Shown here in pieces: positions 1-5,512 of a stretch of 13,511 nt of DNA. A program made the position numbers and the translations under genes. The stretch comes from Sva-07 sp031430875 (lineage in GTDB: Bacteria > Actinomycetota > Acidimicrobiia > Acidimicrobiales > Ilumatobacteraceae): NCBI GenBank assembly GCA_031430875.1, contig JANPCI010000397.1:1-13511 (forward strand). Direction: 5' to 3'. Numbering within the stretch: position 1 is the first letter of the stretch; the number at the start of each line of letters is the position of its first letter. The notes under the pieces are model-generated. The model had not been told where the DNA came from, did no database searches, and saw only the letters and a program-made list of their open reading frames with translations.

Positions 1-145
1 CGGCATCGTCGTAGCCGAGTCGCCTCGCAAGGGGGCGGCCGGTGTGGAAGTGGTGCACGCCGTGTGGATCGATCGCGACGTCGCGGTACTTCTCGCGCAC
101 CTGTGAGCGCAGCGTGTCGACATCGACGAGCAGTTCGTTCGACAT
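1..145 (-). CDS. ArsM-like SAM-dependent methyltransferase, N-terminal fragment
   Basis: Only the first 48 codons lie in the window; the rest continues past the left edge. The start is an ATG at 145-143, read leftwards, preceded by a purine-rich GGGGGA about 6 bases upstream. The visible protein begins MSNELLVDVDTLRSQVREKY and later contains HFHTGRPLARRLGYDDA. The order 'VREKY...VA' then 'LGYD' resembles the N-terminus of the ArsM/methyltransferase-11 family, just before the SAM-binding domain, which is not in the window. The likely reaction is methyl transfer from SAM to a small substrate in the cytoplasm. Arsenite is the model substrate of the family but is not demonstrated here. The gene lies downstream of the MFS gene on the same strand, with its own operator-like palindrome at 192-215, so it probably has its own regulated promoter. 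Family assignment is from memory of the N-terminal pattern and is moderate; the partial gene itself is well supported. Confidence 0.65.
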   Translation of the reverse strand, partial: MSNELLVDVDTLRSQVREKYRDVAIDPHGVHHFHTGRPLARRLGYDDA

Positions 146-191
146 GATTGGTCCCCCATCCTCGTGGGCGATGCCCGCGACGCGTTACTTG

Positions 192-215
192 TTATTCAAA
201 GTACGCCTTGAATAA
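192..215. promoter_or_regulatory. ArsR-type operator palindrome, site 1 (upstream of the methyltransferase)
   Basis: Perfect inverted repeat TTATTCAA-N8-TTGAATAA: 8-bp arms (192-199 and 208-215) around an 8-bp spacer. It lies in the 107-bp gap between the MFS stop and the methyltransferase start. The core TCAA-N8-TTGA is identical in layout to two palindromes in the divergent promoter at 2857-2880 and 2899-2920. A TCAA-N8-TTGA type dyad fits operators of the ArsR/SmtB/CadC family. The ArsR-rhodanese regulator at 2934-3614 is the obvious candidate to bind it. The dyad is directly visible; the binding protein is inferred. Confidence 0.75.
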
Positions 216-226
216 GGGGATGGCAA
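198..226 (-). promoter_or_regulatory. Candidate promoter of the methyltransferase gene
   Basis: Read on the minus strand, TTGCCA (226-221) is followed after 17 bases by TACTTT (203-198), a weak sigma-70-like pair. Palindrome site 1 would occupy the spacer and the -10 region, a position suited to repression. The -10 match is poor, so this is only a candidate. Confidence 0.3.
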
Positions 227-252
227 GGGAAAGTTGCACGATCGGTGACCGC

Positions 253-1506
253 TCAGCGCGGGTGGGTCTCGTACATGCGCACGGCGACGATCAGGCCGGA
301 GATCGCCGTGAGTGCCGCGACCGCGTAGATGGCGGCGGGGATGGAGACGAGGTCGGCAAGGATGCCGGCGAGGAGGGCGCCGACGGCGAAGCCGCTGTCG
401 CGCCAGAGCCGGTAGATGCCGACTGATCGGGCGCGCCAGGCGGGGTGGGCGACATCGCCGATCGCGGCGAGCAGAGTCGGGTAGACCATGGCCGTGCCGG
501 CGCCGAGCACCATGGCGCCGATGGCCCAGGCGGCGAAGCTGCCGGTGGCGGCGATCGAGGCGATGGCGACGGCCTGGGTGAACATGCCCGCAACGATGAG
601 CGGCTTGCGCCCGATGCGGTCCGAGAGCGCGCCGGTGTAGAGCTGTCCGAGGCCCCACACTGCCGGGTAGAGGGCTGCGAGGACACCGATGCGTCCGATC
701 GAGAGACCGGAGGCGGCGAAGAAGATCGGGAACAGTCCCCAGGCGAGTCCGTCGTTGAGGTTGTTGACGAGCCCGGCTTGCGAGCACGACGACAGTGCCT
801 TGTCGCTGAACGAGGTGAGCCGGAAGATCTCGCCGGTGGTGAGGTCCGCATGGTGCGCATCGCTGGAGGCGACGTGGCTGGCGGCCTCGTGGCGGGCGTA
901 TCCCTGGGTCTCGCGAACGGCGAACACCGACAGGCCCAGTCCGAGTCCGGCGTAGGCGAGGCCGAGGAAGAACGGCTCGGGACGAAGCCCCCAGCGCTGG
1001 GCGATGTATCCCGTCGCGAGGGCGGTGACGGCGACGGCGCCGTAGCCGGCTGCCTCGTTGAAGCCCATCGCGAAACCTCGTCGGGCGGGTCCGACGAGGT
1101 CGATCTTCATGACGACCGTGGTCGACCACGTGAGCCCCTGGTTGATGCCGAGCAGCACGTTGGCGAACACCACCCACCCCCAAGTCGGGGCCCACATGAG
1201 CAGCAGCGGGATCGGCAGAGCGATGATCCACCCGGCGACCAGTACCGGTTTGCGGCCGAATCGGTCCGAGAGGGTCCCGGCGAAGAAGTTCGTTGCTGCC
1301 TTCACGGCACCGAAGGCGACGATGAACGTGAGCGTTGCGGTGAACGCCGTGAGACCGAACTCCGAGTTGGCGAGCAATGGGAGGACGGTGCGTTCCTGGC
1401 CAATCATTCCGCCGACGAGGGCATTGACGCCGACGAGCAGCGCGAACTGACCGAGGTTCTCCTTGAGCCCGAGTCGCAGTGGAGCGTCGGTCGTGTGGCC
1501 GATCAC
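253..1506 (-). CDS. MFS transporter, 12-TM, unknown substrate
   Basis: 417 residues, rich in hydrophobic helices with the two six-helix halves typical of the major facilitator superfamily; it acts in the cytoplasmic membrane. MFS motif A appears twice: GTLSDRFGRKPVLVAG at about residues 77-92 (loop 2-3) and GALSDRIGRKPLIVAG at about 291-306 (the equivalent loop in the second half). The central cytoplasmic loop (about 200-225) carries four histidines (205, 210, 217, 218). The start is GTG at 1506-1504, which overlaps the TGA of the upstream CstB-like gene as GTGA, so translation is probably coupled. It is transcribed with that gene and presumably controlled by the ArsR-rhodanese regulator. It does not resemble ArsJ as I know it. 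By analogy with the membrane partner (TauE-type) of cst operons it may export a sulfur oxyanion or a thiol-reactive compound; this is inference. The family is clear, the substrate is not. Confidence 0.9.
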   Translation of the reverse strand: MIGHTTDAPLRLGLKENLGQFALLVGVNALVGGMIGQERTVLPLLANSEFGLTAFTATLTFIVAFGAVKAATNFFAGTLSDRFGRKPVLVAGWIIALPIPLLLMWAPTWGWVVFANVLLGINQGLTWSTTVVMKIDLVGPARRGFAMGFNEAAGYGAVAVTALATGYIAQRWGLRPEPFFLGLAYAGLGLGLSVFAVRETQGYARHEAASHVASSDAHHADLTTGEIFRLTSFSDKALSSCSQAGLVNNLNDGLAWGLFPIFFAASGLSIGRIGVLAALYPAVWGLGQLYTGALSDRIGRKPLIVAGMFTQAVAIASIAATGSFAAWAIGAMVLGAGTAMVYPTLLAAIGDVAHPAWRARSVGIYRLWRDSGFAVGALLAGILADLVSIPAAIYAVAALTAISGLIVAVRMYETHPR

Positions 1507-2843
1507 GGCCCGACGTCCAGTGGTCGGCGGGTCGCGATGGCCCAGTCGTCAGGGCCAGCATCGATCACCGTCACCTGGCCGCGGACGGCCAGCAGGCTGG
1601 CGCCGGTCATCGCCCGCTCGCCGTGGCCGCACATCAGGGTCAACGGCCCGGTCGGCAACACGGCAGTCGCGATCTGGCCGAGTTCCACGTTGACGGCGTC
1701 GGGGACGTGGCCGGCCGCGAACTCGCTGGCCTGGCGGACATCGATCACCTGGCCCCTCAGGTCAGCGGCGTGGACGAAGGACGTCGCTGCTACCGGCCGA
1801 CCGGAGCTCGTCCAGGCGTCGACGCCGCCGGCGAGTTCACCGACCAGGTGCTCGTGGCCGACATCGAGGCACTGCCGCACGAGGTCGGCACGGTCCTGAT
1901 CGTCGTCAAGCACGAACACGAGGCGCTGATCCGGTTCGACGAGCCAGCCCAGCCAAGTGGCGAACACGGGCCGCAGCGTGTTCGACAACGATCCCGGTAG
2001 GTGGCCCGCCGAGAACGCAGCTGCCGGTCGCGCGTCGATCACGACGCCACCCGAGCGGAGGTGGACCTCGACGGCGTCGGCCGACAGCGCACGCAGCTGG
2101 GGGATCGTGTCGTGCCGTTCGGGTCCGAGCCGGTTCAGCTCGGGGAGGCGAGCGAAGTAGGTGGGGAACGTGCCGAATCCGTCGAGCAACCGGTCGACGA
2201 ACAGGTCCTCGTCGGCGATCGAGAACAGCGGGTTGGTGTCACGTTCGTGGCGCAGCGTCGACGTGCGCCGCGACGCACCGGGCGCAGAGCAGAACGACCC
2301 TGCCCCGTGCGTCGGGTACACGACGAGCTCGTCAGGGAGTTCGTCGAACCGGCGCAGCGACCGGAACATCTCATGGGCGAGCGGCTCCGCGAGGTCGGGC
2401 CCGCACAGATCGGTTCGTCCGACCGTGCCCACCATCAGCGAACCGCCGGAGAACAACGCAACCGGCGTGCCGCGATCGGTGAACACATAGGCGTGATGGT
2501 CCGGCGTGTGGCCCGGGGTGGCCAGTGCGGTCACCCCGATCCCAGGGGTGAGCGCGATCTGATCACCGTCCACGACCGAGCGATGGGGCGACGCCAGTCG
2601 TGACGCCTCTGGAGCGATGAACACCGCTCCATGACGTGCCGCGAGTCCGGGGCTGCCTGTGACGTAGTCGGCGTGAGAGTGGGTGTCGATCGTCCAACCG
2701 ATGCGCGCTCCGAGCTGGTCGGCAAGCTGCTCGTGTGCGATCGGGAAGCGCGGCGGGTCGACCACCGCTGCAGTTCCATCGCCCAGATCGACGACGTACG
2801 ACGAGTGACCGAGGCCCCCGTCGACGAATTCGTGCACGCGCAT
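1503..2843 (-). CDS. CstB-like persulfide dioxygenase-type protein (MBL fold + two rhodanese domains)
   Basis: 446 residues. Residues 1-240 form an ETHE1-like metallo-beta-lactamase domain: THSHADY (H55, H57, D59), PGHTPDHH (H112), GRTD (D145) and YPTHGAGSF (H179). Residues about 256-345 form a rhodanese fold whose catalytic loop reads DDDQDR, without the cysteine, so it is probably inactive. Residues about 355-440 form a second rhodanese domain with active loop CGHGER (C405). MBL, dead rhodanese, live rhodanese is the order known from staphylococcal CstB, which oxidises persulfides and makes thiosulfate. Oddities: the third iron ligand of ETHE1 (Asp in FTGD) is Gly here (FSGG, G134), and the last residue of HxHxDH is Tyr60. 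I chose ATG 2843 because AGGGGA lies 6-10 bases upstream; an in-frame ATG at 2858 has no ribosome site and falls inside operator site 2. The gene is divergent from the ArsR-rhodanese gene and overlaps the MFS gene by 4 bp. Probably cytoplasmic. Confidence 0.88.
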   Translation of the reverse strand: MRVHEFVDGGLGHSSYVVDLGDGTAAVVDPPRFPIAHEQLADQLGARIGWTIDTHSHADYVTGSPGLAARHGAVFIAPEASRLASPHRSVVDGDQIALTPGIGVTALATPGHTPDHHAYVFTDRGTPVALFSGGSLMVGTVGRTDLCGPDLAEPLAHEMFRSLRRFDELPDELVVYPTHGAGSFCSAPGASRRTSTLRHERDTNPLFSIADEDLFVDRLLDGFGTFPTYFARLPELNRLGPERHDTIPQLRALSADAVEVHLRSGGVVIDARPAAAFSAGHLPGSLSNTLRPVFATWLGWLVEPDQRLVFVLDDDQDRADLVRQCLDVGHEHLVGELAGGVDAWTSSGRPVAATSFVHAADLRGQVIDVRQASEFAAGHVPDAVNVELGQIATAVLPTGPLTLMCGHGERAMTGASLLAVRGQVTVIDAGPDDWAIATRRPLDVGP

Positions 2844-2856
2844 CCTGTTCCCCTGC

Positions 2857-2880
2857 ATTCTCAAAGAAGTACTTGAATAG
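2857..2880. promoter_or_regulatory. ArsR-type operator palindrome, site 2 (CstB-like side of the divergent promoter)
   Basis: Core TCAA (2861-2864), 8 bases, TTGA (2873-2876), with partly matching flanks (ATTC on the left, ATAG on the right). Its reverse complement begins CTATTCAA, close to the TTATTCAA arm of site 1. It lies just upstream of the ribosome site of the CstB-like gene. Its centre is 41 bp from that of site 3, close to four helical turns, so two bound dimers would face the same side of the DNA. The dyad is seen; the binding protein is inferred. Confidence 0.7.
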
Positions 2881-2900
2881 CCTGGACCGGATACTATCTG
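2873..2900 (+). promoter_or_regulatory. Candidate promoter of the ArsR-rhodanese gene
   Basis: TTGAAT (2873-2878) and TATCTG (2895-2900) are 16 bases apart and resemble a sigma-70 -35/-10 pair. The -35 would lie in the right arm of operator site 2, and operator site 3 would cover the start of transcription. That fits autorepression. The element matches are imperfect; an alternative -10 is TACTAT at 2892-2897, without a good -35. Confidence 0.35.
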
Positions 2901-2920
2901 CTCAAGTGGTTCCTTGAGCA
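2899..2920. promoter_or_regulatory. ArsR-type operator palindrome, site 3 (regulator side of the divergent promoter)
   Basis: Perfect inverted repeat TGCTCAA-N8-TTGAGCA: 7-bp arms at 2899-2905 and 2914-2920. It ends one base before the GGAGGAG ribosome site (2922-2928) of the ArsR-rhodanese gene. It shares the TCAA-N8-TTGA core with sites 1 and 2. The layout is nearly mirror-symmetric: the outer core edge is 16 bases from the regulator start here and 17 bases from the CstB-like start at site 2. Probable autoregulation site. Confidence 0.75.
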
Positions 2921-2933
2921 TGGAGGAGATCTG

Positions 2934-3614
2934 GTGGGTGACAGAGTCACGAAGGACGCGCTGTTCGACGGGTTCGCGGACATTGCCAAAGCGCTCGCCA
3001 ACGGGCGGCGAGCGGAGTTGATCGACGTACTCGCCCAGGGCGAGCGCCACGTCGAGGAACTCGCCGCCGAGATCGGCCAGAGTGTCGCCAACACCTCATT
3101 CCACCTCCGGACTCTCGCTGCTGCCGGCCTGGTCGTCACCCGCCGCGACAAGACCCGCATCTACTACCGCTGTGCATCGGATCGCGTCATTGACTTGTGG
3201 TTTGCGTTGCGCGACGTCGCCGCGACCCATCACGCCGAGCTCGACGAGCTTGCGACGAGGTACCTCGGACACCGAGACGAAATGGATCAGGTGAGCCGAG
3301 CTGAGCTCACTGCGCGCCTCGACGCCGGTGACGTCATCGTGGTCGATGTCCGCCCGGCCGCGGAGTATGCGGCCGGCCACATCGCCGGTGCGCGGTCGAT
3401 CCCTTCCGACCGTCTCGCCAGAGAGCTGCGCAACCTGCCCCCTGACGTCGAGGTGGTCGCGTACTGCCGCGGCCCGTACTGCGTGTTCGCCGACGAGGCG
3501 ATCAGGTTGCTGCGCCGCCGGGGTCGGACCGCTCGCCGTCTCGAGGACGGCTTCCCCGAGTGGCGCCGCGCCAACCTGCCCGTCCAGTCACTGTCCATTA
3601 CGAACGCCCTGTGA
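2934..3614 (+). CDS. ArsR-family repressor fused to a rhodanese domain
   Basis: 226 residues. Residues about 10-110 are an ArsR-type winged helix; the recognition region is EELAAEIGQSVANTSFHLRT (41-60), followed by the wing (67-80). Residues about 118-218 are a rhodanese domain with the DVR...AGHIAGARSIP core and an active loop CRGPYC (C178, C183). The arsenic/cadmium motif ELCVC is missing from the DNA-binding helix. The only cysteine in the DNA-binding half is C80, in YYRC. The signal is therefore more likely a sulfane-sulfur or thiol-reactive species loaded on the rhodanese cysteines than a metal bound at the classical site; this is inference. The start is GTG 2934, with a strong GGAGGAG 5 bases upstream. 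The gene is divergent from the CstB-like/MFS operon, and operator-like palindromes sit at 2857-2880 and 2899-2920. argS follows after 34 bp and might receive read-through. Confidence 0.9.
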   Translation: MGDRVTKDALFDGFADIAKALANGRRAELIDVLAQGERHVEELAAEIGQSVANTSFHLRTLAAAGLVVTRRDKTRIYYRCASDRVIDLWFALRDVAATHHAELDELATRYLGHRDEMDQVSRAELTARLDAGDVIVVDVRPAAEYAAGHIAGARSIPSDRLARELRNLPPDVEVVAYCRGPYCVFADEAIRLLRRRGRTARRLEDGFPEWRRANLPVQSLSITNAL

Positions 3615-3648
3615 GCGCAGCGGTTCCATCCGGCAGACTGTGCACATC

Positions 3649-5379
3649 ATGTCGGACCCGCTCGCCACGATCTCGGACCTGCTCGAACCGATCTTCGCCG
3701 GTCTGAACGGCGGCGAGCCGGCGGATCCGACGGTGCGTTCCTCCGATCGGGCCGATGCGCAGATCAACGGCGCGCTGGCACTCGCCAAGAAGATCGGCGG
3801 CAACCCGCGCGACATTGCGCAGGCAATCGTCGACTCCGGAGTACTCGACGGTGTCGCCTCCGAGTTGGAGATCGCCGGGCCGGGCTTCGTCAACGTGACG
3901 TTCTCGCCGGAGTTCCTCTCGGCGCAGCTCGCTGCCGTCGCGGTCGACGATCGGCTCGGCGTGCCCGCTGCCTCGGACGCGCTCACCGTCGTTGTCGACT
4001 ACTCGGCGCCCAACGTTGCAAAGGAGATGCACGTCGGCCACCTGCGCTCCACGGTGATCGGTGACTCACTGGTGCGTCTTCTCTCGTTCCTCGGGCATCA
4101 GGTGATCCGCGAGAACCACATCGGTGACTGGGGCCGTCCCTTCGGCATGCTCATCGAACACCTGCTCGACCTCGGTGAGAATGTGGCCGCCGAGGGCCTG
4201 ACGCAGGGTGATCTGGACGGTTTCTACAAGCAGGCCAACGCCAAGTTCGCCGAGTCTGAAGAGTTTCAGGAACGCGCCCGGGAGCGCGTCGTGCTCCTGC
4301 AGCGCGGTGACGCCGAGACGTCGCGCTTGTGGCAGCGCCTCGTCGAGATGTCCACCGCGTACTTCAACACGGTCTACTCGAAGCTCGGGGTGTTGTTGAC
4401 CGACGACGACCTCGCCGGGGAGAGCGTGTACCAACCGCTGATGGACGCGACTGTGGAGCGTCTCGATGGGTCCGGTCTGCTCGAGGAGAGCGACGGTGCC
4501 AGGGTGGTGTTCCCGCCGGGGTTCGACAACCGTGACGGCGACCCGTTGCCGCTGATCATTCAGGCCAGCACCGGAGGCTTCAACTACGCCACGAGCGACC
4601 TCACCTGCGTGATCGACCGGGTTGAACGCCTTGGCGCCGACCTGATGCTCTACGTCGTGGGCGCGCCGCAGGCCCAGCACCTGCAGATGGTCTGGAAGGT
4701 GTGCGAGATGGCCGGATGGTTGGTGCCGCCCGTCGAGGCGGTGCACGTCGGTTTCGGCAATGTGCTGGGCTCGGATCGCAAGATGCTGCGCAGCCGCTCG
4801 GGCGATTCGGTCAAGCTGGTCGACCTACTCGACGAGGCGATCGACCGCGCCGACGCGGCGATCGTCGAAAAGAACCCAGATCTCGATGGCGACGAGCGCG
4901 CCAACGTGGCGCGCATGATCGGGATCGGCGCAGTGAAGTACGCCGACCTCTCGACCGACCGGATCAAGGACTACGTGTTCGACCTCGACCGGATGGTGTC
5001 GTTCGACGGGAACACCGGGCCGTATCTCCAGTATGCGCACGCCCGAATCTGCTCGATTTTCCGGCGTGCCGACATCGACCGTTCGGCGGTGCACGGAATG
5101 TCATTTCTGCTCGACACTCCGCAGGAGCGGGACCTCGCGCTGCGTTTGCTCGCGTATCCGACGGCGATCGACGCCACGCTCGACACCTACAGCCCGCACA
5201 AACTGTGCACCTATGTGTACGACCTCGCCACCGACTTCACGGCGTTCTACGAACACTGTCCGGTCCTCAAGGCCGACGAACCGTTGCGCTCGAGTCGCCT
5301 CGCTCTCGCCGATCTCACCGCTCGTATCCTCGACCACGCCCTCGACCTCCTCGGCATCGACGCCCCGGAGCAGATGTGA
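3649..5379 (+). CDS. argS: Arginyl-tRNA synthetase
   Basis: 576 residues, a normal length for the family. It charges tRNA-Arg with arginine in the cytoplasm. The N-terminal additional domain (about 1-110) contains the typical ELEIAGPGFVNVTF. The class I signature HVGH is at residues 128-131 within YSAPNVAKEMHVGHLRSTVI. ENHIGDWGRPFG and the FGNVLGSDRKMLRSRSG block (the usual ArgRS substitute for KMSKS) follow, and the anticodon-binding domain ends in LGIDAPEQM. I chose ATG 3649 because the homology-like N-terminus begins there; the frame is open further upstream, but that part is the shadow of the ArsR-rhodanese gene. A GTG at 3640 is an alternative. No clear ribosome site is visible. The gene heads the argS-lysA-hom-thrC-rho order of Actinobacteria. 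Confidence 0.96.
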   Translation: MSDPLATISDLLEPIFAGLNGGEPADPTVRSSDRADAQINGALALAKKIGGNPRDIAQAIVDSGVLDGVASELEIAGPGFVNVTFSPEFLSAQLAAVAVDDRLGVPAASDALTVVVDYSAPNVAKEMHVGHLRSTVIGDSLVRLLSFLGHQVIRENHIGDWGRPFGMLIEHLLDLGENVAAEGLTQGDLDGFYKQANAKFAESEEFQERARERVVLLQRGDAETSRLWQRLVEMSTAYFNTVYSKLGVLLTDDDLAGESVYQPLMDATVERLDGSGLLEESDGARVVFPPGFDNRDGDPLPLIIQASTGGFNYATSDLTCVIDRVERLGADLMLYVVGAPQAQHLQMVWKVCEMAGWLVPPVEAVHVGFGNVLGSDRKMLRSRSGDSVKLVDLLDEAIDRADAAIVEKNPDLDGDERANVARMIGIGAVKYADLSTDRIKDYVFDLDRMVSFDGNTGPYLQYAHARICSIFRRADIDRSAVHGMSFLLDTPQERDLALRLLAYPTAIDATLDTYSPHKLCTYVYDLATDFTAFYEHCPVLKADEPLRSSRLALADLTARILDHALDLLGIDAPEQM

Positions 5380-5394
5380 TTGCCCCCACCCCCA

Positions 5395-5430
5395 CCCCCC
5401 ACAGCGCCCCCCACAGCGCCCCCCACAGCG
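5395..5430 (+). repeat. Three perfect tandem copies of a 12-bp C-rich unit
   Basis: The unit CCCCCCACAGCG occurs three times without a mismatch (5395-5406, 5407-5418, 5419-5430), preceded by further CCCCCA repeats from 5383. It lies directly after argS and runs into the hairpin at 5429. There are no spacers, so it is not a CRISPR array. The C-rich stretch faces a G-rich stretch (5482-5512) across the hairpin, so it may form an outer, loose stem. Confidence 0.85.
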
Positions 5431-5482
5431 GTTTGCGTGACAGTTCTGTTGGGACGGGCCAACAGAACTGCAACGCAAACCG
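5429..5482 (+). terminator. Two-tier hairpin between argS and lysA, probable terminator or leader structure
   Basis: Outer arms CGGTTTGCGT (5429-5438) and ACGCAAACCG (5473-5482) pair perfectly over 10 bp. A 2x2 internal mismatch (GA/CA) follows, then perfect 12-bp inner arms CAGTTCTGTTGG (5441-5452) and CCAACAGAACTG (5459-5470) around the loop GACGGG. Only a short T4 follows (within GGGTTTTGGG), so it is not a classical intrinsic terminator, though it may still end the argS transcript. It ends 30 bases before lysA and would also sit in the leader of any read-through lysA mRNA. The stem is certain from sequence; the role is inferred. Confidence 0.7.
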
Positions 5483-5512
5483 GGTTTTGGGCGGGGTGTT
5501 GGAGGTGGAGGG

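Noticed and set aside
163..179. Small stem GGGC-GAT-GCCC as a regulatory hairpin in the methyltransferase leader
   Set aside because: On the transcribed (minus) strand the stem has an internal mismatch and only four strong inner pairs; too common in GC-rich DNA to call.
445..1899. Long plus-strand open frame opposite the MFS gene
   Set aside because: Low-complexity Gly/Asp/Glu/Arg composition typical of an antisense frame in high-GC DNA; the minus-strand MFS protein has clear family motifs.
2844..3050. N-terminal extension of the CstB-like protein up to 3050
   Set aside because: It would run across the divergent promoter, both palindromes and into the ArsR-rhodanese gene; ATG 2843 has a good ribosome site and starts the conserved domain.
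1..3614. Classical arsenic (ars) operon
   Set aside because: No arsenate reductase, ArsB/Acr3 or ArsA is seen, and the regulator lacks the ELCVC arsenic-binding motif; only the partial methyltransferase points to arsenic.
4066..4746. Minus-strand open frame inside argS
   Set aside because: It lies wholly opposite conserved ArgRS motifs and has no motif of its own.
5395..5430. CRISPR array
   Set aside because: The three 12-bp units are directly adjacent with no spacers, and no cas genes are present.
5380..5512. Lysine riboswitch before lysA
   Set aside because: The gap is too short, and its structure is a simple two-tier hairpin, not the multi-helix lysine aptamer.
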